64,000 nt of DNA from Hyphococcus sp. (GTDB lineage Bacteria > Pseudomonadota > Alphaproteobacteria > Caulobacterales > Parvularculaceae), in contig JANQON010000012.1 of the NCBI GenBank assembly GCA_028289605.1, forward strand, positions 62,001 to 126,000, given 5' to 3'. Positions 56,004 to 64,000 of the stretch are shown here, piece after piece. A program made the position numbers and the translations under genes. Position 1 is the stretch's first letter. Each line of letters starts with the position of its first letter. A model generated the notes under the pieces. The model saw only the letters and a program-made list of their open reading frames with translations, was not told the origin of the DNA and did no database searches.

Positions 56004-56831
56004 ATGGTTAGCGCCGTTGAGACGCATCACGCCGCCCGCGCAGAAACTCGCGGCGAGATCGTCGTCCCTGAAGCTCACGATTATGAAATTCGCACCCTGA
56101 CGATAGCGGACCTGAAGGACGCTGTGCGCCTTGGTTATGAAGACTTTCGCGCCAAGCCGAGCCACATGCTGGTGCTTGGCTTTGTCTATCCTCTCGGGGC
56201 GGCGATCGTCGCCGGTTTGGCGCTTGGCGAAAACCTGTTGCCGCTGGTGTTCCCCATCGCCGCCGGTTTGGCGTTGCTCGGACCCGTCGCCGCAATCGTG
56301 CTTTATGAAATCAGCCGTCGGCGCGAACAGGGCCGCGACTTTGAATGGTCCGACCTCGGGGCCGTCTTTGAGCGCATGTCCACAGGCGGCGTCGCTGTGA
56401 TGATCGCCGGGCTTTTCGCCGCGTTCGGAATTTGGGTCTTTATTGCGCAGCTTTTGTTTCAATCGCTTCTTGGATCGGCGAGTACCCCGCCGCCGCTGGA
56501 ATTCGTCCAGACCATCTTGTCGACCCCTGAGGGGTGGACCCTGATCCTCGTCGGCAACGCTATTGGTTTTGTGTTCGCCGCGGCGGTTCTGGCGACCAAT
56601 ATCGTCTCGTTCCCCATGCTGCTCGAGCGACAGGTGGGCGCGCCCGCTGCAGTCGTCACGTCGCTGCGAGTGACAGCGAAAAACCCGATCACTGTCGCGG
56701 CGTGGGGACTATTCGTCGCCTTGTCTCTATTGGCGGGCGGCCTCTTATTCCTCGTTGGCCTCGGCGTCATCGTGCCGGTGCTCGGCCACGCCACCTGGCA
56801 TCTCTACCGCAAAGCCGTCGCGATCCCGTAG
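56004..56831 (+). CDS. DUF2189 family membrane protein
   Basis: 275 aa with about six membrane segments after a soluble N-terminus (IRTLTIADLKDAVRLGYEDF). GHATWHLYRKAV at the C-terminus is typical. Function unknown. GGAGG precedes the ATG closely. Convergent with an acyl-CoA synthetase gene. Confidence 0.9.
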   Translation: MVSAVETHHAARAETRGEIVVPEAHDYEIRTLTIADLKDAVRLGYEDFRAKPSHMLVLGFVYPLGAAIVAGLALGENLLPLVFPIAAGLALLGPVAAIVLYEISRRREQGRDFEWSDLGAVFERMSTGGVAVMIAGLFAAFGIWVFIAQLLFQSLLGSASTPPPLEFVQTILSTPEGWTLILVGNAIGFVFAAAVLATNIVSFPMLLERQVGAPAAVVTSLRVTAKNPITVAAWGLFVALSLLAGGLLFLVGLGVIVPVLGHATWHLYRKAVAIP

Positions 56832-56860
56832 GATCCTCAGCGCCGCATTGATACTGGCTC

Positions 56861-56906
56861 CAAAAAAGTAACGGCCGCCGTTAGAGGGAAGGTTCAACGG
56901 CGGCCG
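56861..56906 (-). terminator. Rho-independent terminator of the acyl-CoA synthetase gene
   Basis: An 11-bp stem, CGGCCGCCGTT / AACGGCGGCCG, with a 13-nt loop is followed on the minus strand by TTACTTTTTTGG. It lies in the 216-bp convergent gap and may serve both genes. Confidence 0.8.
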
Positions 56907-57048
56907 GTCTACGCATCCCTTATACAATTCGAGATGCGGGGGGAGAGACGTCCGGGTTACGCGCCCCCGCGATCGATGGATCAGCGGCGAGACGACAATT
57001 CTGCGGACGGCGCGCCGCACACCGAAATATGTATTCTATATCAATACC

Positions 57049-58605
57049 TTAAGTTTTGTGCTGGCGGCGCAGCTCTGTCTTCAGCACCTTCCCGGAGGGA
57101 TTGCGCGGCAGGGCGTCGATGAATTCGACGAAGCGCGGAAGCTTGAACTTGGCGATCCTGCCGCCGAGAAAATCCATCACGTCCTGCTCGTTCAGCGCGG
57201 CGTCGCCGCGACGAACAGCGCATACTTTCACCACCTCGCCCCATTTGTCGTCCGGAATGCCGATGACCGCGACTTCCGCGACAGCCGGATGGTCGCCAAG
57301 CGCAATTTCCAGCTCCGCCGGATAGATGTTCTCCCCGCCGGAAATAATCATGTCCTTGATCCGGTCGACCACATAGATGTAGCCGTTTTTGTCCGCATAC
57401 CCAGCATCCCCTGTCGCATACCAGCCGTCTTTCAGGACTTCGGCCGTCGCATCCGCACGGTTCCAATATCCCTTCATCAGGAAGCGCGACTTCGTCAGAA
57501 TTTCACCGGTGTCGCCTTGCGCAACATCATCGCCGGTCGCGGGATCGACGATACGGGTCTCGGTCCCCGGATAGGGTCTGCCGGCGGAAACGCGCTGTTT
57601 CAGTCCCTTTGCGTGATCTTCGTGAGACAACCAGGTCAACCCGCCGGTGGTTTCCGTCGCGCCATAAAACTGCGTCCATGTCGCCTCCGGCATCGCGGCC
57701 ATCGCCGCGTCAAGAAGCTGTTCAGGCATCGGCGCAGCGCCATAAGATACGCATACGAACTTGTTTAAGGGCGCCCGTTTTTCCTGCGCCGCCTGCAGGA
57801 TCATCATGATCATCGCCGGAACAAAAAAGCTGTTCAGCGTGCGCTCGCCCTGGGCGGCGTCGACAATGGCGCCCGGATCGAACTGGCGCAGCTGCAAGAT
57901 CGGCATTGTCCGAGAGATGGCCATCAGGCCGAAATTAACGCCGGCGACGTGAAAATGCGGCAACGCATGCAGCGCCGTTTCCTCATCGGTTTTCGGCGCG
58001 ATCAACCCCATTTCGGCGCCGGCCACAGCGCTCGCCCCATAGCAGCCATGGGTGAGCAGCACTCCCTTGGGCAGTCCCGTCGTCCCGCTGGTGTAGAGCT
58101 GCAAGACCACATCGTCCTGGTTCGCCGGGGGCTTTTCGGGCGGCTCTTCTGCGGACTGGGCTTCGCACAGTCGGTCAAAGCTATTTTCCGCATCGCTATC
58201 GACAAGATAGGTCGGCGGCGGCGCGAAACCATCCACCGACTTGAGCGCGGTGATGAACATCTCCTCGCCGATCAGAACACGCGCCGATGAGTCTTGAATA
58301 ATCTGGGCGATCTCCGGCGGCGCAAGACGCCAGTTCACCGGCGTCAACACCGCGCCGATCTTAATGGCGCCGAAAAGCGCGTCCCAAAACTGGGCCACGT
58401 TCCGGGCGATCCAGGCGATACGATCGCCTGGGCCTATCCCGAGCGACAAGAAGGCTCCCGCGGCGCGGTTCGCCCGGGCGTTCATCTCTGCATAAGTAAA
58501 TGTCTCACCTTCAAACTCCAGACCGATGCGGTCTGGATTGAGGCTTGCCTGGCGGCGGACCAACTCGTCCACCGTCTCGGTTACGAGAACGTCGCGTTGC
58601 GTCAT
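57049..58605 (-). CDS. AMP-dependent acyl-CoA synthetase
   Basis: 518 aa. Motifs: LYTSGTTGLPKGVLLTHG, FYGATETTGGLTWLS, GWYATGDAGYAD and [11 protein letters not shown] with the catalytic Lys. Similar in type to the 32512-34128 protein but clearly a different paralogue. Start at the ATG of MTQRDVLVT; GGAGG lies about 12 nt upstream. Divergent from nitronate monooxygenase by 158 bp. Confidence 0.9.
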   Translation of the reverse strand: MTQRDVLVTETVDELVRRQASLNPDRIGLEFEGETFTYAEMNARANRAAGAFLSLGIGPGDRIAWIARNVAQFWDALFGAIKIGAVLTPVNWRLAPPEIAQIIQDSSARVLIGEEMFITALKSVDGFAPPPTYLVDSDAENSFDRLCEAQSAEEPPEKPPANQDDVVLQLYTSGTTGLPKGVLLTHGCYGASAVAGAEMGLIAPKTDEETALHALPHFHVAGVNFGLMAISRTMPILQLRQFDPGAIVDAAQGERTLNSFFVPAMIMMILQAAQEKRAPLNKFVCVSYGAAPMPEQLLDAAMAAMPEATWTQFYGATETTGGLTWLSHEDHAKGLKQRVSAGRPYPGTETRIVDPATGDDVAQGDTGEILTKSRFLMKGYWNRADATAEVLKDGWYATGDAGYADKNGYIYVVDRIKDMIISGGENIYPAELEIALGDHPAVAEVAVIGIPDDKWGEVVKVCAVRRGDAALNEQDVMDFLGGRIAKFKLPRFVEFIDALPRNPSGKVLKTELRRQHKT

Positions 58606-58763
58606 AATGTTGGCGCTCCTCCCTGAAGCAGACTTGATCATGCCTTGTTTTTTTCCAATGCGCAAAACGACTTACCAGGAAAACCGGCCACTGCTCAGGA
58701 CTGTTGCGGTGCGGCGCCGGCCTCGCCTAGCCTGAGGGCCGCCGCCAACGGAGCCCGCATCCC

Positions 58764-59726
58764 ATGCCGACCATTGCTGATATCAAGTCTCGCCTGCGCC
58801 TGCCTGTCATCGGGGCGCCGCTGTTCATCGTTTCCAACCCCGACCTTGTGATCGCCCAGTGCACGTCGGGCGTCGTCGGCTCCTTCCCGGCGCTGAACGC
58901 GCGGCCTGCGGAAGAACTGGAAAAGTGGATCATCAAGATCAAGGAAACGCTGGCGCGCTACGACGACGCCAATCCGGATCGGCCGTCCGCGCCTTACGCG
59001 GTCAACCAGATTGTCCACCGCTCCAACGACCGGCTGATGCATGACATGGAAGTCTGCGTAAAACATGAAGTGCCGATCACCATCTGCTCTCTCGGCGCGC
59101 GCGAAGAAATATACGAGGCGGTTCATTCCTATGGCGGCGTCGCTTTTCACGACGTGATTAACAACACCTTCGCAAAAAAGGCGATCTCAAAGGGCGCGGA
59201 CGGATTAATTCCGGTCGCCGCCGGCGCCGGCGGGCATGCGGGCGTAATTTCTCCCTTTGCGCTCATTCAGGAGATTCGCGAATGGTTCGACGGGCCGATT
59301 GCGCTGTCCGGTTCGATCGCCACCGGCGGCGCGGTGCTCGCGGCTGAGGCCATGGGCGCTGATTTCGGCTATATCGGCTCAGCGTTCATCGCGACCGATG
59401 AAGCCAATGCCTCGCAAGCCTACAAGGATGCGATCGTCAACTACGGCGCCGATGACATTGTGTATACGAACCTATTCACCGGCGTACACGGCAACTATCT
59501 GCGCCCGTCCATCGAGGCGGCCGGCCTCGACCCTGCGAACCTGCCGGAAAGCGATCCGTCGGCCATGGATTTCGGATCGGGCGGCAATACCGACAAAAAA
59601 GCGTGGAAAGACATCTGGGGCTGCGGCCAGGGCATCGGCGCAATTAAGAGCGCGGGACCAACGGCGGCTTATGTAGAAAAGCTTGCTGCGGAGTATGAGG
59701 CGGCGAAGGCGAAGGTTTGCGGGTAG
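58764..59726 (+). CDS. Nitronate monooxygenase family protein
   Basis: 320-aa TIM-barrel flavoprotein. GAPLFIVSNPDLVIAQCTSG at the N-terminus and AAGAGGHAGVISPF carrying the FMN/active-site His region. Oxidises nitronates such as propionate-3-nitronate to carbonyls (family knowledge). Single gene, convergent with the SGNH lipoprotein gene. Confidence 0.92.
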   Translation: MPTIADIKSRLRLPVIGAPLFIVSNPDLVIAQCTSGVVGSFPALNARPAEELEKWIIKIKETLARYDDANPDRPSAPYAVNQIVHRSNDRLMHDMEVCVKHEVPITICSLGAREEIYEAVHSYGGVAFHDVINNTFAKKAISKGADGLIPVAAGAGGHAGVISPFALIQEIREWFDGPIALSGSIATGGAVLAAEAMGADFGYIGSAFIATDEANASQAYKDAIVNYGADDIVYTNLFTGVHGNYLRPSIEAAGLDPANLPESDPSAMDFGSGGNTDKKAWKDIWGCGQGIGAIKSAGPTAAYVEKLAAEYEAAKAKVCG

Positions 59727-59744
59727 ACGCGCCCGATTCCTTGA

Positions 59745-60473
59745 TCACGAAGCAAATTCGCAGGGATCGGCCGCTTTCTTGAGCGTATTTTCAATCACTG
59801 TCGCGGCAAGACGCGCGCCGGTTCGCGATGCGTGGCTTCCGTCTTCGGCATAGAGCGAGTCGCGGTTTTCTGCCTGCATCCAGCACCGCCCAACCGGCGC
59901 CACGACGCCGTCATACGTCTCCGCGGCGCGGCGATAGACGGACGCGAGGCGCCGCGCCATTTCCTCCTGCGATCGCGGCGGCGTAAACCCGTACTCGGCT
60001 TTCTCGGCGTAGAAGGCGTGCCCGCTCTTTCGCGGCCACGTTTGAAACAAGACCAGTTCCGCCCTCTTCTGCTGCGCAGCGCCTTGGAACCAGCGGACGG
60101 CGCGGTCAAACTCTTCCCGTTCGCGCGCGTAGAATGCGGCCGTGCTTCGATCCTGAAGCACGATGAAGTCCCAATCGTGATCTTGCAGCAATCGAACGAC
60201 CCGCCGGTCGCCGACATAAGCAATCAGATTGCGCCCGCCGTCCGCCACGAGGGCGGTGCGGTACCGAATGCGGATATCGTCTTCGACGCGACGCGTTTTC
60301 TCCACCATGGACGGAACATTGTGCTGAAACGTATATGAATTGCCGATGAACAGGACGTTCACGTCTTGCGTTTTTCGTTCCGAGTAGAAACACCCTGCCG
60401 CGAGCGCGCAGAGGGCGGCATATGCAATTGCGAGTCCTGATCTGGCCATGACAGGACAATATGGAGCAACCAT
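59745..60473 (-). CDS. SGNH/GDSL-like hydrolase lipoprotein
   Basis: 242 aa. Lipoprotein signal ending LAAGC (Cys near residue 28). Block I is FIGNSYTFQH with Ser, and a later DGSHAS supplies the Asp-His pair. Probably esterase-like, substrate unknown. The ATG has AGGAG six nt upstream. Confidence 0.85.
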   Translation of the reverse strand: MVAPYCPVMARSGLAIAYAALCALAAGCFYSERKTQDVNVLFIGNSYTFQHNVPSMVEKTRRVEDDIRIRYRTALVADGGRNLIAYVGDRRVVRLLQDHDWDFIVLQDRSTAAFYAREREEFDRAVRWFQGAAQQKRAELVLFQTWPRKSGHAFYAEKAEYGFTPPRSQEEMARRLASVYRRAAETYDGVVAPVGRCWMQAENRDSLYAEDGSHASRTGARLAATVIENTLKKAADPCEFAS

Positions 60474-60566
60474 TAGAATCTCCTAACCAAGGAAATTCAG
60501 ATTCTCCGAGGACGGCTGAGGCCGATCCGCAAGCGACACCTCGATCGAGATTAGCCGCGCCGCTCT

Positions 60567-61628
60567 TTAAATACTCAAATCTCTCAAATTGTAATCGACA
60601 AGGCGGGCTCTAGCGTCGGCGTCATAGACGAATCCTTCTCCCGCCAGCGGCTTGTATTCGTAGGGCGTCTCGTCCGGAAAGCGTTTCTTGCGCGCGGCGA
60701 TGGCGAGGCCGATGGCGAGCGATCGTTTTTTGATGTGCGCCTCATCGTAAACCACCGCCTCGCTGTGCATGCCGGCGCCCTTTACGTTCAACACCGACGA
60801 TCGCCGATGGAAACCGAAATTGACGGTCAATCGCGGCTCGAAGCCGGTGTTGGCGAACGATCCATGGACGATTTGCCGGTTGCAGATGACCACGTCGCCA
60901 GGCTCGCAAACCATCGGAACCGCGTCAGGGAGGCGTTCAGATCCCGCCTCGGCGATCATGTCTTTGATGTTCATTCTACCCCGTTTGTGCGTACCCGGAA
61001 CGACCCAGACGCCGTTTACCGCCGTCGATCCATAGACCTGAAGCATAAAGTTGAAGCCGTGAATGTCTTCGTCGAAACTCGGATTGTCCCAATGGGTGTC
61101 GCCGTCCTGATGCCAGGATACGGCGGCGCCGAGGCCCGGATCCTTAAAGAAAATCACCTCGTGAAACGGCGCAAAGTCCTCGCCGTGTATCGCTTCCGCA
61201 ACGCGCAATAATCCGGGATGCGCATAAGCCCGCAGACAGGCGTCGGAGAACTGCAAGTGCCCCATCAGGACAAACGGGGCAAATTCAGGCGCCGTCTTCG
61301 CGGCCTCTGGTTCGAACAGCTTTACCTGATGGCGCCCGTTGAGCAGCTCGGTGCCGCCCAGGGGATCCGACAACGGCTTCACCCATTGAAGGTTCGGCGC
61401 CTTGCATCCTGCGCCGACGGCGCCTTCAAAAACGTAAAAGCCGTATTTTGAATAGGCTTCGCGGATGGCTGGATCCAGCCGGCCATTCGCGTCGAACCGG
61501 ATCGGCCCGCGGTTATCCAGCGCCATCGCTCTTTTCTGACCCTCGACGAGATAGGCGCGCATCGCGTCTGCGTCTTCGCCATAATGGGCGGCGCATGCCT
61601 CGATCGACTTTGAAATCTCCGGAACCAT
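60567..61628 (-). CDS. Phytanoyl-CoA dioxygenase family protein
   Basis: 353 aa. Fe(II) triad His173, Asp175 (WHQDGD) and His255 (IVHGSF), and Arg266 as the likely 2-oxoglutarate contact. The family hydroxylates acyl chains or small molecules; the substrate is not shown. Divergent from a TetR gene across 102 bp holding an inverted repeat. Confidence 0.9.
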   Translation of the reverse strand: MVPEISKSIEACAAHYGEDADAMRAYLVEGQKRAMALDNRGPIRFDANGRLDPAIREAYSKYGFYVFEGAVGAGCKAPNLQWVKPLSDPLGGTELLNGRHQVKLFEPEAAKTAPEFAPFVLMGHLQFSDACLRAYAHPGLLRVAEAIHGEDFAPFHEVIFFKDPGLGAAVSWHQDGDTHWDNPSFDEDIHGFNFMLQVYGSTAVNGVWVVPGTHKRGRMNIKDMIAEAGSERLPDAVPMVCEPGDVVICNRQIVHGSFANTGFEPRLTVNFGFHRRSSVLNVKGAGMHSEAVVYDEAHIKKRSLAIGLAIAARKKRFPDETPYEYKPLAGEGFVYDADARARLVDYNLRDLSI

Positions 61629-61656
61629 GGGTCGTTTCCTCCTGTTGAGTCTTGCT

Positions 61657-61702
61657 CACAGATTTTATACTTGATAAATTTTTATACTCATGTAAATCTG
61701 TG
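61657..61702. promoter_or_regulatory. Inverted repeat between PhyH-like and TetR genes
   Basis: Perfect 9-bp half-sites CACAGATTT (61657-61665) and AAATCTGTG (61694-61702) flank an AT-rich centre with two TTTATACT direct repeats (61664-61671 and 61681-61688). It lies inside the divergent promoter region, probably the TetR operator. Confidence 0.6.
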
Positions 61703-61730
61703 GGTCAACCGGTTTTTTGGATCCTTATTC

Positions 61731-62402
61731 ATGTCGACACACACGCTGGCGCGCGGCCTCGCCACACGCACCGCCAACAAGAACAAGCGCCGGGACGCCA
61801 TTCTCGCCCGCGCCGGCGAGATGATCGCAGAGGAAGGGCTGGACGCGCTGACCCTCGCGAAACTGGCCGAGAGAGCGGATGTCACCGTTCCGACGGTGCA
61901 CAACCTGCTCGGCAAAAGAGCCGACATTCTGGCCGCGCTCGTGACCGAGAGCATGGAAAAAGTGATGGTCGCCGGCGCCGACCTCAACCTTACGGACCCA
62001 ATCACCGCTGTTGAGAGTTTCGTCGAAAACCTGCTCAGCTTATTGGCGACCAATGAAGCGCTTTATCGCGCAGCGTTTATCGCGGGCGAACGCATCAAGT
62101 TCTTTGAGCACCAGAGTTCTTCCGGGATTTTCGCCCGCGCCGCCGACGAAGCGCGCATGGTTTGCCGTGAGGCTGTTGAACGCGGCGATTTGCAGGGTCG
62201 TATCGATACGGATCAACTGGCGATGCGCCTATTCGCATCACAACGCCTCGCCAGGCAGGACTGGATGAACGGCTATATCGACCTTGATACGTATCGCATC
62301 CAGGTTATGACGGGCATGTTCATCACTCTGTGCGCCGACGCCTCCCCTGCTTTCAAGGACCGCCTCATCGTAAAGATCGATGCGCTTTCAGCGCCGCTCT
62401 AA
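61731..62402 (+). CDS. TetR/AcrR family transcriptional regulator
   Basis: 223 aa. HTH about residues 38-58 (TLAKLAERADVTVPTVHNLL), then a ligand domain. Start at MSTHTLARGL. Divergent from the phytanoyl-CoA dioxygenase-like gene, which it likely represses through the inverted repeat between them. Confidence 0.9.
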   Translation: MSTHTLARGLATRTANKNKRRDAILARAGEMIAEEGLDALTLAKLAERADVTVPTVHNLLGKRADILAALVTESMEKVMVAGADLNLTDPITAVESFVENLLSLLATNEALYRAAFIAGERIKFFEHQSSSGIFARAADEARMVCREAVERGDLQGRIDTDQLAMRLFASQRLARQDWMNGYIDLDTYRIQVMTGMFITLCADASPAFKDRLIVKIDALSAPL

Positions 62403-62447
62403 ATCCCTATATGATAGCGTGGGCCACTGTTCACTCGAGGGGATCTG

Positions 62448-62951
62448 ATGCCGTCCGTACTGAAATCTGCGACCGCCTTCGCCGCTCTTTCGCTTCTCGC
62501 CGCCTGCGGGCGCGGCGGAGAAAACGAGGTCGGTGAGTTCAAGAACGATCTCATCGGCAATGAAATCAAGGTCCAGGCGCTGGCCGATCCAAAAGTCGAA
62601 GGCGTGACCTGTCACCTTTCCCATTTCGACCGGGGCTTCTGGGACCGGGTCTCCAAAGGCAACTGGTTCGAAGACCCCTCCAACGCCTCCATCGCCTGCC
62701 GCCAGACGGGCCCGATCGCCGTTGGCGATATCGATATGGACAAGAACGGGGAAGAGGTGTTCTCCCAGCGCATGAGCCTCGTCTTCAAATCGCTCGCGGT
62801 GCGCCGGATCTATGATGTCGACAACAACACCCTGATTTACGTCGTATACAGCCGCAAGCCCATTGAGGGTTCGGCGAAAATGTCCCTGTCGACAATCTCA
62901 TTGTACGACAACGAGGCGAGCGTCACAGCGCAGGCGGCGCCGGCGGAATAG
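62448..62951 (+). CDS. CreA family lipoprotein
   Basis: 167 aa. Lipobox LLAAC near residue 20. KVQALADPKVEGVTCHLSHF and ASIACRQTGPIAVGDID are the CreA family pattern, with two Cys possibly disulfide bonded. Function unknown. Start at MPSVLKSATAF. 75 bp before pyruvate kinase. Confidence 0.9.
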   Translation: MPSVLKSATAFAALSLLAACGRGGENEVGEFKNDLIGNEIKVQALADPKVEGVTCHLSHFDRGFWDRVSKGNWFEDPSNASIACRQTGPIAVGDIDMDKNGEEVFSQRMSLVFKSLAVRRIYDVDNNTLIYVVYSRKPIEGSAKMSLSTISLYDNEASVTAQAAPAE

Positions 62952-63026
62952 CATTCCCGGTTCTCATTGCGGGCAAATGCGCGTAGCGTCTTGGATGAAA
63001 CGACATCGACACCGCGGGACGAGCCC

Positions 63027-64000
63027 ATGCGCAAACGCCTTTGCAAAATTGTTGCAACCATCGGCCCGGCGAGCTCTTCGCCGTCCATGCTGCGCCTGAT
63101 CCACAACGCGGGGGTTGATATATTCCGGCTCAATATGAGCCACGGTCAGCACGAAAAACTGTCCCTCATAGCGGAGAGCATTCGCCGCATCGAAAGGGAA
63201 ATCGCCACGCCGTTGGCGATCTTCGCCGACCTCCAGGGGCCGAAGATCCGCACCGGCGCCTTTCCGGGCGGCGGCTTGGAGCTGAAATTCGGCGAGACCT
63301 ACCGGTTGACCCTCGCCAAGGAAACGAGCGAGACGGGCGTTATTCCCATCCCGCATGCGGAACTCCTCGACGTGCTGGAGGTTGGCGACATCCTGAAGCT
63401 TGACGACGGCAAGCTGCAGGTGACTGTATCCGCGCGCGACGGCGACGATATCAGCGTTACGGCGAACACGCCGGGCGAACTCAAAGACCGCAAAGGCATC
63501 AACGTGCCGGGGCGCGCGCTGCCCATATCGGCATTGACCGAAAAAGACCGCGAGGATCTGGAATTCGCCCTCGATCTCGGCGTCGACTACATCGCTCTTT
63601 CCTTTGTTCAAAAGCCCGAAGACATCGACGAAGCGAAAGAGCTGATCCGGGGGCGCGCCGGCATTATCGCAAAAATCGAAAAGCCGTCGGCGGTCGATGA
63701 CCTCGGCGCCATTATCGATCGCGCAGACGCAGTCATGGTCGCGCGCGGCGATCTCGGCGTCGAATGCGCGCCCGAAGACGTGCCGCTGATCCAGCGGCGC
63801 ATCATCCGCGACTGCCGCCGCGCCGGTAAACCTGTGATCGTGGCCACCCACATGCTGGAGTCCATGGTGGAATCGATCGCGCCGACGCGCGCCGAGGCCT
63901 CTGACGTATCAACAGCGGTCTACCAGGGCGCCGATGCGGTGATGCTGTCGGCGGAGACCGCCGTCGGGCGCCATCCGCCCACGGCTGTGGCAATCATGGA
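63027..64000 (+). CDS. pyk: Pyruvate kinase (3' end outside window)
   Basis: 324 full codons visible. CKIVATIGPAS near the start, RLNMSHG, FADLQGPKIRTG, IIAKIEKPSAV with the catalytic Lys, and AVMVARGDLGVE metal/substrate site. Last step of glycolysis. Start ATG of MRKRLCKIV. The frame is still open at base 64000. Confidence 0.97.
   Translation, partial: MRKRLCKIVATIGPASSSPSMLRLIHNAGVDIFRLNMSHGQHEKLSLIAESIRRIEREIATPLAIFADLQGPKIRTGAFPGGGLELKFGETYRLTLAKETSETGVIPIPHAELLDVLEVGDILKLDDGKLQVTVSARDGDDISVTANTPGELKDRKGINVPGRALPISALTEKDREDLEFALDLGVDYIALSFVQKPEDIDEAKELIRGRAGIIAKIEKPSAVDDLGAIIDRADAVMVARGDLGVECAPEDVPLIQRRIIRDCRRAGKPVIVATHMLESMVESIAPTRAEASDVSTAVYQGADAVMLSAETAVGRHPPTAVAIM

Noticed and set aside
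1..64000. CRISPR array, tRNA or rRNA genes
   Set aside because: No regularly spaced direct repeats and no T-loop or rRNA core sequences were seen on reading; a tRNA scan would settle this.

Overview
The window looks like chromosomal DNA of a GC-rich alphaproteobacterium. The signs are a TrcR/DUF1013 gene, an RcdA-like DUF1465 gene, DUF1192 and two DUF465 small proteins, a ribosomal protein L31 without zinc cysteines, and a Bat-type MoxR-DUF58-DUF4159 operon. Caulobacterales, Rhodobacterales or Parvularculales would all fit; no rRNA gene is present to decide. I saw no tRNA, CRISPR array, phage or insertion sequence. The DNA is a gene-dense core/accessory mix with short miniature repeats between operons.

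Region 1-11 kb (mostly minus strand): a lipoprotein M1 aminopeptidase (runs off the left edge), an M16 peptidase, threonine synthase, a paraoxonase-like SMP-30 protein, rpmE with a clear terminator, an RcdA-like protein, two adjacent polytopic membrane proteins, and trmFO. Region 11-16 kb: a TetR regulator with a pirin, then a sulfur module. In that module an ArsR repressor with the SqrR/BigR cysteine pair, a rhodanese and a TauE-type exporter overlap each other, and a persulfide-dioxygenase-like MBL protein is divergent across an AT-rich dyad operator.

Region 16-24 kb: an unusual operon of two DUF1538 membrane proteins, a PII-like protein and a CBS protein. It is followed convergently by a KefC-type K+/H+ antiporter with its KefF-like partner, then PilZ, DUF1192, a quinone oxidoreductase and TrcR. 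Region 24-30 kb: a probable metal (copper?) cluster with a Met/His-rich outer-membrane protein, a DUF2946-like protein and a 336-aa protein with about 49 histidines. After it come a degenerate SDR lacking the catalytic Tyr and Lys, DUF465 proteins and a GGDEF cyclase.

Region 30-46 kb: purEK, an acyl-CoA ligase, a cca/nudix/DUF1285 group, sppA, and the MoxR-DUF58-DUF4159 Bat-like operon. Region 46-56 kb: queCED (its QueD has Tyr in place of the usual catalytic Cys), cutA, msrA, a tyrosine-catabolism island (hppD, a MarR regulator, a perfect palindromic operator, maiA), a gamma carbonic anhydrase, and DUF418, DUF4105 and DUF2189 proteins. Region 57-64 kb: an acyl-CoA synthetase, nitronate monooxygenase, an SGNH lipoprotein, a phytanoyl-CoA-dioxygenase-like protein divergent from a TetR regulator, a CreA lipoprotein and the start of pyruvate kinase.

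The best candidates for something undescribed are the DUF1538-DUF1538-PII-CBS operon, the histidine-rich metal cluster and the pseudo-SDR. Functions are assigned from residue patterns read by eye; no database search was run.
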